A stretch of DNA of 64,000 bases, from assembly GCA_014898415.1 (NCBI GenBank), contig RCTD01000029.1:1-64000 (forward strand), written 5' to 3'. The notes beneath the pieces are model-generated. The model searched no databases and was not told the origin of the DNA. It worked only from the letters and a program-made list of their open reading frames with translations. Positions 35,005-47,200 of this stretch are shown piece after piece. Source of the stretch: Stromatinia cepivora (Eukaryota; Ascomycota; Leotiomycetes; Helotiales; Sclerotiniaceae). The first letter of the stretch is position 1. The number at the start of each line of letters is the position of its first letter. Position numbers and translations under genes: made by a program.

Positions 35005-36330
35005 TTGAAGCTTAAGATTCAAGAAGTTAAAAGTTTAGGAATTTAGGATTCAAAGCGATCTTGAAAAGATTAAAGTAATATATAATTAGAATAGGTTTTC
35101 TTACTATAGGGATTTATACTCAAGATTAATTATTTTAATATACTCACTCTATTATTAATTACAAATTATAATTATAATTATTATTATTTAAGTTTTTGTT
35201 TGATATTTAATTATAAATTATTTCGAGAATCTAGAATACTTTTATAAAATCTAGATGACAATCTTTATAACAAAAAGAATTTCCGAAAAATATATTTTTC
35301 ATTTTCTTATTTTAATATTGAAATTTAATTGGTAGGATTATAATCAAATGAAAGATTTTATAGATTAATTAATATATTCTTATCGTAAATAAATAATTGA
35401 GATGGATATAATAATCAAGATGGAAATAATAATATTTAGTGATAGTAATATAGAGGATTGTTTAAAGGTGGTGATATAAGTATTGTAGGTATAGATGGTA
35501 ATAATAGTATATTTTATATATGTGATGTATAAGAACTATATAAGAACTAAATAAATAGAGTCAATTATATTCCTTAGAATCTATAATTGAAGAATTATAA
35601 TTCGTAAGAAGCGATGATTTATATATATTAGTTATAAATATATGATTAGTTTAGAAGTACAATTGAGGTCATGTGAATCTATATTAGATTCGTAATAGTA
35701 TATATGAATTTTAGAGATATAAAATCGAAGATAAATGAAATAAAGGATTTATTAATAATGATTTATTATAAAGATTTTGATAAGGAATAATATACGATTG
35801 TAATGATATTGAATTTTTTTTTTAAAAAAAAAGAAAGTTTTTCTATAATTTAGATTATTTATTTATATAAATCTTTTATTATTAAGATATACTATTATAG
35901 AATTAAGATTTTCGAGATAATAAAAAGCTACTTGTATAATTGATTTGTAATTATTGATTTTATTTGAACTATTATATGATTAAACAATAAAATAAATATT
36001 ATTATATTTAAAAAGAAAATAATCTATTGATATTAATGATTTTTATTAAAATCTTTATTTAAGAAAGTTTTTTATCTGAATAAAAAGAGGTATTTATTAA
36101 GGATAGATTCTTTAAAGGAATTTTTATTTCATCGATAATTTTTAATATCTAAAATGAGATTCGCTCTACAATCAAACAATTGCTACGAATAGAGAAGAAA
36201 ACCTGATAGGATTACTATTCAATTATTCTATCAAGAATCTATGAACAATGAAATTTAAAATATTCAATTAAAGAACTTCCTGAACTCAATACTATTAGTT
36301 ATTATATAATACAATATTTATCATATCAAC
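35005..36330. other. A+T-rich stretch without a gene
   Basis: No open frame of note and no recognisable transposon motif. Short GATGGTAATAATAG-like repeats occur near 35400-35510. Confidence 0.4.
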
Positions 36331-36334
36331 CTTA

Positions 36335-36583
36335 TTAAATCCCCACTTGACTCTTAATAGAAATCATTATAACCTTTCTATCAATCTTTAAACCACTTCC
36401 ATATAATCTAAGATTGTAGCGGTGTAACAGCATAATCAACATCAGAGATTCCCTATCACCAAGCCTACAACAATCCCGTGAAAAGAACTCGACTGATATT
36501 GGAGCCAGAAGTTCTTGGAGCGTCCATCCTCTTGTAAACCAACCATCGGTGTCAAAAAAAATGTATAAGCCCTTTCGTTGCAA
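36335..36583 (-). pseudogene. HET-domain gene fragment
   Basis: The minus-strand frame contains GWFTRGWTLQELLAPISVEF followed by FSRDCCRLGDRESL, an unmistakable piece of the HET (heterokaryon incompatibility) domain, whose WFTRGWTLQELLAP block is its best conserved part. Nothing of the rest of the domain can be joined on either side, and the flanks are A+T-rich. It is a relic of a larger protein that in living copies acts in self/non-self recognition. Frame start shown is only where the open frame begins. Confidence 0.75.
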
Positions 36584-37164
36584 TTTTTACACCGGAATTT
36601 CCAGAATGTACATACAAAAGTAATTAGTTTTGAGAAATATCCTATCTATTTAGGATTCCGGTATAGAGGTATCAGGTGGAGCGAGGTTCTGCTGTAGAGA
36701 TTACAATCTATGAGGTAGGTGTTGTTACTTGAATACATCCTTTGATATTCCGGTATAGATTGATTAATACGAGTTTTTACTATAAATATGTAGTGATTGA
36801 GATGCTGAGATCTTGAATAATATTAATTGTTAAAAAGAAGAAAGAAGACACTTTTTATGATATATATATTGTATACATCTTCAGTAGATAGTAGGATCAG
36901 TATAGTCTTGATAACAAATTCATAATTCGTTTGATCTAATTATAACTATGGTAGACTGGATAAAGATACCTCGACTTGGGAACAAAGACCTTGTTTTCAA
37001 TGGATGGGAATAAAGGTAAAACTTCAAAATTTCCAAAACACTTTCGAGATGAACTGTAAACCTTGACGAATCCACAATCTGAAATACCAATCAAAATAAT
37101 CACAAGGTCAGAGCAATAGTACACAAGAGAAAGGTAGTTCAAATGAATGACAATTCTATTTAGT

Positions 37165-38733
37165 TCACATGATATTTCTTGCTCGCTTGGACATGTTGCC
37201 ACGAGCCTCCGGGGCGTTCCGTTTTCGAGAAACGGCCATTCCGCGCTTCCTACCAATCCGTCCACCACCTAATCCGTCAAATTCACTTAATATCCAACTA
37301 ATACAAACACTCTGCTGAAGTCTAAACTCGGTATCATCATTTCCAGGGTCAAGAGCAAAAGCGCGAGCAACACGACCTAATCTCACAAAATGGTCGACTA
37401 AAACCGAGCTGAACTCAGCTCCATAATGATATTCGTTGATCCATTTGATGATCTTGGCCATTTCAGTGATGAGCCACCGATTTCTGTCCTCCCATAACTG
37501 AGCGTCGCCGGAATCTAAAGGGTCGTAAAACAATAGGGCAGAACACCATGGTGCAGTGTGATCAAATGTTTCGGTATTTGACGTCCGGACACAATTACCA
37601 AGAATGGTCAACTTAGTAATTAAACGTTGGTGTTGGTAAACATCTGGATTTAACTTTAGTGAGCCGTTTATCCATTTCACTAGCTTAGACCGAAGCATTT
37701 CGTGTGGAAGTTGCTGATTCAAATCCCGTAAATGTATATTAGCCAGAAGTTCCTCATCCGAGCAAACGTTAACATCCATTTCGACGAGATTTGTTTCCTG
37801 TTCAAAATCGTGCAAGTCAACACCAATGTCTGACAACTCCACATCGCTCCAAGTGATAATGGCGTCCGATATCGGTGCACCATCCGACTTTGGTTCAATT
37901 CGATTCGGTGTCGTTACAATTTCCTGTTCGACGGTGTCAAGTAGTACACCTCCCCCATCGAGAGCAAACGGTGGTGGCTGGGGAAGCGGCACTTCCGGTA
38001 AAAGCCGAGTCGGCGTGGGTGGATGGGGTGGAGATTGTTCGTGTTGGCGATTTTGGTACATAAATCTATCCCATTCGACGAGCATAGAGCCTTGCTGGAC
38101 GTACATTTCCAATGTGCTAGGTATAGGCGTGGCGATACCAGTGTTGCCTAATCGCTTGCAGAGTTCTTTCAAACCCTCCCGGGCATAGTCACTCGGCCGG
38201 ATGTATACATTGAAAACCATTGTATTAGATAGAGATTCGATGTTACGGATCAATTGTTCTGATACGGCGTTGCGTGGCCGGATGATGGTTGAATTGGTCT
38301 TTTTCATGATGACAAACCCCTTAGTAGTCAGATTGAATGGAATGCGGATGACGTGGCCTAGTTCGTCGCTTATGCCAGCATCGTGAAGTGCGGAGGCGTC
38401 GAGAATAGAAGAGTTGGTAGAATTCATATCTAGAAGAGCTGTATCGACATTTGCGAAATTGGCATTTGGCGGAACAACAATCATCATCTCCATCTGTTTA
38501 AACTTGCCACCAATCTTGATCGCCACCATGAGCGAAAAATCAATGTGAATATGACCCTCTTTATCATAGCTTGCTGTCATTAAAAATTCGGGACATTGTC
38601 CGTTTTGTGCCAAGCGAGAACCAAGCGTGAAAGTCGTGCCTATTGGATTTACCCATTTGACAAACACCTTTTCGCGTAGAATTGTTCGTAGCTGAAGTTC
38701 CGTAATTGGAATCAACATGATTGATCTATCCAT
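37165..38733 (-). CDS. Intact 522-residue protein, unknown function
   Basis: A single uninterrupted frame with ATG at 38733, in DNA of balanced composition, next to RIP-decayed sequence on its 3' side. Residues about 1-230 are a mixed globular-looking region (MDRSIMLIPITELQLRTILR at the start); about 231-265 are Pro-rich (HPPTPTRLLPEVPLPQPPPF); about 280-345 are acidic with SDVELSDIGVDLHDFE; residues 350-480 look alpha-helical (DAQLWEDRNRWLITEMAKII); the C-terminus is strongly basic (GRKRGMAVSRKRNAPEAR, SKRAR), a likely nuclear localisation signal. No signal peptide or membrane segment. I do not recognise a domain; a lineage-restricted fungal protein, possibly of a multicopy family, is likely. 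A nuclear role is inference from the tail. A 55-bp minisatellite lies about 170 bp upstream of the start codon. Confidence 0.7.
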   Translation of the reverse strand: MDRSIMLIPITELQLRTILREKVFVKWVNPIGTTFTLGSRLAQNGQCPEFLMTASYDKEGHIHIDFSLMVAIKIGGKFKQMEMMIVVPPNANFANVDTALLDMNSTNSSILDASALHDAGISDELGHVIRIPFNLTTKGFVIMKKTNSTIIRPRNAVSEQLIRNIESLSNTMVFNVYIRPSDYAREGLKELCKRLGNTGIATPIPSTLEMYVQQGSMLVEWDRFMYQNRQHEQSPPHPPTPTRLLPEVPLPQPPPFALDGGGVLLDTVEQEIVTTPNRIEPKSDGAPISDAIITWSDVELSDIGVDLHDFEQETNLVEMDVNVCSDEELLANIHLRDLNQQLPHEMLRSKLVKWINGSLKLNPDVYQHQRLITKLTILGNCVRTSNTETFDHTAPWCSALLFYDPLDSGDAQLWEDRNRWLITEMAKIIKWINEYHYGAEFSSVLVDHFVRLGRVARAFALDPGNDDTEFRLQQSVCISWILSEFDGLGGGRIGRKRGMAVSRKRNAPEARGNMSKRARNIM

Positions 38734-38903
38734 TTAACATTAGCTCGAAATTGAGAAAAGAATGATCGCCCTTACATTGTAAGTTGGATTTTACGTCAAC
38801 CAATAAAAGACGTAATGCAAAGCATGAGACGGTGGAACGATCAATGAACGCCTACAGCGAACGTAACCACTATCACGATGATCGTATCAGCATTGTTTTT
38901 CAT

Positions 38904-39346
38904 GAAATGCAACCCTATACCACAGTCACAAAGTATCGGGGTTGGACTACCAAATGAGGAAATGCAATCCTATACCACAGCTACAAAGTGTCGGGGTTGG
39001 ACTACCAAATGAGGAAATGCAACCCTATACCACAGCCACAAAGTGTCGGGGTTGGACTACCAAATGAGGAAATGCAATCCTATACCACAGTCACAAAGTG
39101 TCGGGGTTGGACTACCAAATGAGGAAATGCAATCCTATACCACAGTCACAAAGTGTCGGGGTTGGACTACCAAATGAGGAAATGCAATTCTATACCACAG
39201 CCACAAAGTGTCGGGGTTGGACTACCAAAGTGAGGAAATGCAATCCTATACCACAGCCACAAAGTGTCGGGGTTGGACTACCAAAGTGAGGAAATGCAAT
39301 CCTATACCACAGCCACAAAGTGTCCGGGTTGGACTACAAAGTGAGG
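38904..39346. repeat. 55-bp minisatellite, eight copies
   Basis: Eight head-to-tail units beginning GAAATGCAATCCTATACCAC, each with GTCGGGGTTGGACTACC in the second half. Unit starts are spaced 55 bp apart for the first six and 56 bp (an extra G, AAAGTGAGG) for the last ones. Copies differ at only a few sites, mostly C/T. Because 55 is not divisible by three, the repeat cannot code for a regular peptide repeat. Confidence 0.95.
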
Positions 39347-39359
39347 AAATAAAATATCG

Positions 39360-40199
39360 GGGTGGTTCAGGTGTGGGATGAAAAGCTTGACTTTAGCCCC
39401 TGATTGTGATGCTCAACGGCGGATGCCGTCGAGCACATTCTTTGTGAACCACATACCCGATAGAAGCAGCCGCGACAGATGATGAGGATGAAGATGAGAG
39501 GTAATGATGACAATAATTCGTGTGCGCTGTTGTTGTTATAAATGATACACGATGGAAAATGCAATCGCGATGGAAAAATGAAGAGACAATGGAAAGATTG
39601 TCTTTATATCATTGTAACGGATGATGTTTAATGAAGAAGAAAACAAAAAGAATGGAGGATTTCGTATCATATATATAATATTCGAAAGCTATGTAAGAAC
39701 CATTTAAACCCAGTATAGAAACTCCAAGCCCCCTTGATATCTTTACTCAATGAAAACCATTTATGATCGGATTGAGAATTTGTTGCAGAATTGACAGCAC
39801 CTGCATTTAATTAAATTGGACACGGCCTGATTTACCGCTCGCTCTCACCAATCAAAAACTTGCGCTACGAGCGCCTTTGGAATAATCCGCCGGTCAGCCG
39901 GATGTTTAGGCCTAATTAGGCGATAGATCAGCAGAATTCTGTTGAACCCTGGATTGGCATAATTAGTTCATTTGTCAATTGGCCGTCGCTGGGGGACGGG
40001 AACAGCTTCATTACGAAAACCAGTATATATATATAGGATACTGATAACGAGAATCTGAAGCCTTTTGATTGTTTTGATAAGACTGTGAGAATTGTATTTG
40101 TAATGTAAAGGGGGATTCTTTCCTACAAATGTACTTATTTCGGCATTTAGGATAGAAAAGGTATGTGAGATAGCAACTACTCCGTACATATGCCACTCA
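39360..40199. other. Gene-free stretch
   Basis: No gene is seen. A TATATATATATAGG sequence occurs at about 40021-40036. Open frames on either strand lack family resemblance or splice support. Confidence 0.35.
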
Positions 40200-40289
40200 A
40201 TGTGTTTGACTCGATGCGCATTTGTTGAGTTGTTGTTGAGTGATTCCTGCAGTCGTTGGCTAGACCACAACGTCTATTCAGGTTGGGTA

Positions 40290-40614
40290 TTGATGCATCC
40301 CAGCCTAACGCAGGCATCGTTTCAGTCCCTCGTCGAAGAGATGATACGATTGACCAATGAAAGTTGCCAAAACTATACCATTGGTTTCTCAAAAATGCTA
40401 ATGATTGGATGATATATTCAACGCCTTATGTGGTTACTTGGTTGTTATTTGTGTGCGATCCATTGGTCCAAATCTTTGGCCACAATTGTGGTCGCCTTGG
40501 TTATCACACCGAGAATTCTAGGCCATATGTTCAATCCAGCTTCTTTTTGCTTACTTATACAATTCATTAACGGCGCCGAAAGCTATGGTTGAGGTGAATA
40601 ACACTTCTGATAAG
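40290..40614 (+). pseudogene. Possible decayed membrane-protein gene fragment
   Basis: The plus-strand frame reads HPSLTQASFQSLVEEMIRLT, then NESCQNYTIGFSKMLMIG, one TGA stop (40411), then YIQRLMWLLGCYLCAIHW, SKSLATIVVALVITPRILG and NPASFCLLIQFINGAES to a final stop. The part after the stop would make two or three hydrophobic segments. The continuous coding-like character across one stop suggests a recently broken gene end, but no family is recognised. Part of this region is the source of the decayed duplicate at 27690. Confidence 0.3.
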
Positions 40615-41640
40615 CGAATTATGTATTTTCTTCCCCATACTTCCTATTCCTCCTCCTCCCACAGCTCGAATTCCGATCCTCCTCAACCCACAGACCGAAA
40701 TACTCAAACACATCTTCAAAAAAGATATGCACGTCTCCCCCTTCTCATCTCGACAGCGGTACCTATACCGTGGAATCACATTGTCCCTCTCTTCACCCCT
40801 CTCAAACCCCCAACCAAATCTTCAAAAACGCGTCAGATAATCCACAAACAATCGACATAAGAGTAACACTATCTTCCTCCTCTAACCATCCAAAACTCTT
40901 CGCTCATCTTTACTCGACTGGAATACCCCTCGATCCTTCAAAACAATCCTTCTTCTCCTTTTGGGGGTTTATATATAGATAATGATAAGTGGGTTGATGT
41001 ACTTGTATGTTTATCTTCTTATGTTTCGTCTTTCTTCCCGCTATCCGCCCGTCCTCTCACTGCATTCTTTACACTCTCCCACTTCCCTTCCTACCTGCAT
41101 ACACAGGATTCGAATAATAATTTGAGTATGTAAATCCATGTATCCTGCACCAAGCAATAAAACTAGCCTATCAAAAAAACCTAGTTGCTTACTTCTTTCT
41201 CACCCCCACCTCCCAAGATCCTCAAGCAACATCCGATAATCTGTCGGAATCTAGCCTTTTTCTTTTTCTTGTACTACCACACTCTACAGGCTACCCTACA
41301 AACTCTCAATCACTGAAATTACAAAGCTTTCAAAGTTTCAAACTCAACTTTCAATTGAAACAACTACTAATCACGATATTTTCATTATTTCAAATATACT
41401 AATCAATCAGGAATATTGAATAGTATAATACCCAGAGTTTAAATGATTGATTTTGAATATAATTCGCTGAAATACGTTACTGTGACGATTGATGAAAGTA
41501 CAGTACTCAAACCGTAACTAGTAGAAGTTGATTATAAAAGCCATGTGACGCTTCATTCGAGCTCGTAAGCTCCAAAAAGCTACAGTACACGTGACCCCTT
41601 AGTCATGTGACATTAATGTTGCGTCCGACGTAACAGCTGA
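40615..41640. other. Intergenic stretch
   Basis: No gene is supported. 41325-41560 has a decayed counterpart at 27911-28140. Near 41600-41632 the sequence GTCATGTGAC...GTCCGACGTAACA resembles the 3' end of the gypsy LTRs at 28921 and 34999, so it may be a related LTR end leading into the gag remnant that follows. Confidence 0.4.
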
Positions 41641-42760
41641 GTATTAATATTGAACATCCTTATTCTATGAATCCGCTTATAGTTTGATCAATATTCAAAA
41701 AGGCTCCAAAGGAGCATGAAGAGTTCTAAGGATTACAATTTAGAATCGATTAAAAGATTATTAATCTTATCAAAAGGAGTATGAATATATATAAAAGATA
41801 GTTCTAATTCAAAAGAAATAATTGATAGAATGAATATTAATATAGGAATTTTTAGATATTCCTTGATTATAATACAATTTTTGATCAACTCTTTAGAATT
41901 TATAATAACTTTAATAAGGTTCAAGAAACTGAAGATCGGCTTTATATTTTAAAGCAAAATATTAATTCGTTATATATTTATATTACAAAATTCAAAAGGA
42001 TCTTATATAAAGTTCATAATTAGAATTAACCTAATTCAAATAAGATATTGATTTTTTATAATAGACTCAATTCAACTTTATATAATTAGCTTATTCAATA
42101 ATTCAGTTTACTCCGTTCTTATTTTGAATTCATATAAATTATATAACAATTAATTGTTTATTCGATTAATAATTTCATTTTTAATAAAATTATTAATTTC
42201 ATTTCTTATATATTGTAATACCTTAATTTTCATTTTCAAAATCATTCCGATTTAATGGATGTATCTAGTATCAATCATTCTTTAGATATATTCAATTCCG
42301 ATTTCATTTTAATACTACTATTAAAGGTATCCCCTTAACTTCGATAATTGAAAGCTTCTGAATTCATTTTACAAGAGTGAATTCACTTTTGCAAAGAGAA
42401 TAAATACACACAATATAGATCCCTATATTATTAGATTTGTATTTACTATTTAGATTTATATAATGAAATACGCGATTCATTTGATCCAATTAATCGTCCT
42501 ATACTAGCTACTTTAGATGATAATAATACAAATTCAGAATAGGATGAAGAAAGGATGGAAAAGGAATTGAAGATTTTAATGCATTTGGAAAACGTAATTG
42601 ATAAACGTACTTTTTCTGATCGAATAAAAGAAGCAATGGATATCACTGAATTTATATATTTGATCGAATTGACAAATAAAATTAATGATTTGTAGTTATA
42701 ATTGTTTTCGAATTCTTTTATATCATTTGTTTAAAGTGTTCGAGATAAACTTTTATATAA
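41641..42760 (+). pseudogene. Retrotransposon gag remnant
   Basis: The plus strand, with stops, reads EDRLYILKQNINSLYIYITK, then FKRILYKVHN, then ILIFYNRLNSTLYN and LIQ, the R-LxxLKQ...Y...F-x-L...FxxGLNxxL pattern of the retrotransposon gag domain. Further on, near 42530-42690, a frame gives DEERMEKELKILMHLENV and IDKRTFSDRIKEAMDITE. A purine-rich tract AAAGAGGGGTAGT (42758-42770) could be a polypurine tract. No pol genes follow, so this is a deleted or non-autonomous copy. Confidence 0.5.
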
Positions 42761-42959
42761 AGAGGGGTAGTATTATATATATATATAATATAATCGATTC
42801 GAATTTTAATCGGAATATAGTATTCCTTGAATAAGCTAAATGAGCTTTTGATCTGTATATATATAATTATATAATTCTATCTTTCGATCTGTAGCTTTTA
42901 ATTCTAAGAGATACTCAAGTTATTCGGCCGTTGTGTCACAATTATTAAATTTATAAAAT

Positions 42960-43375
42960 TGAAGAGAGACTCTTTAAGATACAAAAAAACGATTTTGTAT
43001 TTGAAAAACAATAAATATAGAATTTTTTGTAAAGGAATCTTAAGATTAGAATCTTAAGATAATATCTCGGTTCTGTATATATTTTAGATATCACTATTGA
43101 AATTACTAGTGGGTGGTTTAGAAAATTCGATTTATCTTTAATTAAGTATATTAAATTTTAAAATCGATAGAATATAAATAAAATTATTATTATACAAAAC
43201 TAGAGTTTGAATAACTTAATAATAGATAGTTCAGAGTATTGTTTTATAAATAAAAAACAATCTGATTCAAAAATTTGAATATCTTTTATTAAATATATTT
43301 CGATTATGAAAAGAGTATTCAATCTATTTCTTATTTTTAAAGGAAAACATATATAATAATATTGTATTTTAATAA
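42960..43375 (+). pseudogene. Pogo transposase fragment
   Basis: It matches the element at 11348-13718 over about 400 bp (43010-43350 against 12345-12685), including AACAATCTGATTCA. The plus-strand translation reads IIDSSEYCF then FIKYISIM and LFLIFKGKHI, the DDE_1 block ending in FKGK. No inverted-repeat ends are attached, and the fragment stops where the tandem repeat at 43390 begins. Confidence 0.65.
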
Positions 43376-43384
43376 ATATTATTC

Positions 43385-43800
43385 TAAACACTTAAAAATA
43401 TTAATTCAAAAAAAACAATCAATGAATTTTATACAACTATATCTTTATATTAAAAAAATAATATATTAATATTATTAAAGAAATTTTATAATTTCTTTAT
43501 ATTCTTTATTAAAAAAATAATTAAATTATATTTCAAATAAAAAATTCTTTATTTTCCTTTATTAAAAATAATGATTATATTTTAATGAATATTATTGTAA
43601 ACACTTAAAAATATTGATTCAAATAAGCAATCAATGAATTTTATAAAAATATATCTTTATATTAAAATTATAATATTTTAATATTATTAAAGAAATTTTA
43701 TAATTTCTTTATATTGTTTGTTAAAAAAATGATTAAATTATATTTTAAATCAAGAATTCTTTATTTTCCTTTGTTAAAAATAATATAATATTATTATTAA
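43385..43800. repeat. Tandem duplication, about 219-bp unit
   Basis: 43390-43608 and 43609-43800 are two copies of one sequence: CACTTAAAAATATT(A/G)ATTCAAA, ATTAAAGAAATTTTATAATTTC and ATTCTTTATTTTCCTTT all occur in the same order in both. Confidence 0.75.
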
Positions 43801-44250
43801 AAATTTTGAAATTCCAAATTGAAATTAGTATTAATATAGATGATCGATAATTTTAAAAATTCATTATACAAATTACACAATTAATATAATATTCACAATA
43901 AAGATCCTTTATTTTAAATAAAAGGTATTACAAAATGAAATTATAAATAAATTAATTATTTAATGAAATTCAATAAAATTCGAATATCGAGTATTATTAA
44001 TATATTTCAGAATTTATAAAGGACTGAAAAAAACATAAATAAAGATTTTAAAACCTTTATAGAATAAATTCTTTTCTATATTTAAATATATATATTAAAT
44101 ATAAAACTATATTATTTTATTATAAATTTTCTATTATTGATGAATAATTTTAATCATAATTTTATTAATTTTATTTTTATTTCCACCCTCGATAATTCAT
44201 TTTCGATTATTTTTATTAATTCAATTTCAATTATAATTATTTATAATTTA
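43575..44250 (+). repeat. Left arm of a long inverted repeat
   Basis: It matches the reverse complement of about 51440-52050. Example: AAAATTTTGAAATTCCAAATTGAAATTAGTATTAATAT-like sequence near 43800 against its complement near 51855. The match is imperfect and A+T-rich but long and collinear; limits are approximate. Confidence 0.55.
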
Positions 44251-47200
44251 TAATCTTTAATAGATTATAAATTGAAAACGATTTAGAATTTATTAATTCT
44301 TCAATATTATTATTTATTTATAATAATTATATTATTATATGAATTTAAGATTTCGATTTTATATAATCGAATAATTATAAATAGAATAAATAAAGTCAAT
44401 TCTATTTCGAAATTCTTTTATATATTTAATAAAAATTTTAATTTATAATAAATATATATTCAATATATTATTATTTTAGTTTATCTAATAATTCAATTAA
44501 TAAATTATACTGAAAAGAATTAAATCTTTATCTTTTTAATATTATTATTTATAAATTATTATAATATAAATTATTAATAAATTTTGAAAAATTTTGTGAT
44601 TTTTTGATCACAAAAATATATAACAAAATAATAAAATTTAAAAAATTTATGTTCTTTTAATTTAATCAATTTCGATTATTCAATTAATATTATTTGTAAT
44701 ATATTGATTATATTTAAATGTAATATATTTTAATTTTGGTTTTATTATTTTTGAATTAAATTAAAAAAATAAATTTGATGAATATATAAAGAAAGACTAC
44801 AAATTATATTAAAATAATAATATATATTTTGATATTTATTTCGAAAAATATTACAAAAATAATCAATTTAATAATTTATTTGTTAAATTAATTATAAAAT
44901 ATTTATAAATCAATTTAATATTTGAATAATTTAGAATTGAAATATTCGAAATATATTTGAATATAATTATAAAAAGATTAAATTTATTATAAAATTCTTT
45001 TTATAAGATTTTTTAAATTTATTAAAGATCTTATATATTTATATTTTATTAGATTATATTCTTGAAAAAAATTAATTTGAAAATCTAAATATTATATTTT
45101 GAATTAATAGTTTATATAAATATTGAAAAAGTTTTTTTGAAAATTTATATTCAAATTTAAAAAATATTTATATAACTAAATAAAAATAAATAATTTATAA
45201 AATATTGAATTTATTGAAAAGTCTTATATTTTGTTAATTATTTCAATAAAAAAAATTTATTTTAAAATATTAAAAAAAAAAAAATTTAAAATAAATATAT
45301 TATTAATCTTTTAATAAAAATCTTTTAAATATATTTAAAAATAATTGAAAATTTCTGATAAAATTAAGAAAACTTTAAAAATATTTTATAATAATATATA
45401 TATTATTAGAATTATATTATTATTATAAAAATGATATAAAAAGCATGAAACTTCTAAAAATATTATTATTAATTTAATAATTTATTATTTAAAAAAACGA
45501 ATTAGATTTTATTATGATATAAAAATAAGTTTTAATAATATAATAATATTTTTTAAAAAAAGAAAAAAGATATTAGAAAGAGATATCGGTTATATAATAA
45601 ATGGATATTTGAGATATTTATATAGATTAATTAAAAATGAATAATAAATTTATAATAATATTCTTTTTTTAAAATCGAATTTGTTTTTAAAAAATTAATA
45701 GAATTATCAATTGATTTATTTATAAAATTTAAAAATCTTGAATTAATATTTTTCATTATAATAAATAAATCTTTCATTTTTTAATATATATTTTAAAAAT
45801 TAAAATATATATTTTTTATATAAATTATATATTTTTTTACTGATCATTATAATATTTAGAATATGAATATTGATATTAAGAATAAAATAAATAATAAAGA
45901 TTTTTTTGTATTAAAATAAATCTAAATTTATAATAATAATCATATTTACAAAATAAAAATTTCGATTTTGTTTTAATTTATTTTTATATTCTTTATTATA
46001 ATTATCAAATTCAAATATTTTATTAAAATAATTTCGAATTTATATTTATTGATATTTATTTATGAATTAATGTTTTATAATTTCTATATTATATTATAAA
46101 TATATTTTCAATATTAATTTTTATTTGTAAAATATATTAATATATTATTGAAATATATTATATAATATTCTTCAAATTCATTAAATAATATATAATTAAT
46201 ATAATATTAAAAGAAAGCAAATATAAAATCGAAAAATATAATTAAAAATTCGAATAATTTCAATTATATTATAAAAATAATTTTTTATTTATTACTTTTT
46301 ATAATATAAAGTTTATTAAAAATAATAATAATATTATATTTAAAATATATTTTTATATTATATAATATTTTAAGAATTTTTTCAATTATTGATAATGAAT
46401 ATTAATTCTTTATAATAATATTATTTAATTTTTAAAATATAATAATTCTTTTTCAAATATCAATTCAATTTTATAATCCCAAATTTATTATAATAAAAGA
46501 TTATTTACAAATTATAATAATATAAAATTATATAAAGAATTTCTTTTTAATTTAATTGTTAATTAAAAAATTTCTTATTGATAAATTTTTTTTTAATATT
46601 TAATTTTATTATCTTTTGAATGGTTTTTAAAAACTAATAATAATAAATAAAATTATAAAATTCAAATAAGAGTTTTATTAATATATCAATAATAATTCCT
46701 TTTTTATATAATATATATTTGAAATTTTATTTTTAAATCTAAAGGATTATTATTATTTTATTTAATTATTTATATCAAAAGATTTTTTATAACTGATTCA
46801 ATTTATTTCAAACAAAATATATAATTTTTGTATTATTTTATTTATAAAAGAGAACAAAATTAATAATTTATAATTAATAAATATTATTCAAATTAGATTT
46901 CGTATTTTAAAAAAATTATTTCAGTTTTTTAAAATAAAAATAAATAATATAAACATAGTTTTATTTTATTATATAAATTTTGTTCAATATTATTTAATTA
47001 TTTTTTATATAAATTTACAATAAATTAAATATCAATTTTAAATTATTTAGATTTTAGAAATATTTTTGTTATTATATATTAAAAACATTTTAATAAATAA
47101 TTCAATATTTGAATTTTTTATTATTTTATAATTTTTATTTTTGATATTTATTGTAGAAATCTTTTTATAAATATTCTAATTACATATTTAATTTTTTAAA

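Noticed and set aside
37826..38188. 120-codon plus-strand frame
   Set aside because: Antisense shadow of the 522-residue gene, caused by its Pro-rich region (Gly-rich in reverse).
39098..39289. Frame with repeated GVGLP and CNPIPQ strings
   Set aside because: Product of the 55-bp minisatellite; the unit length is not a multiple of three, so the peptide changes frame at every unit.
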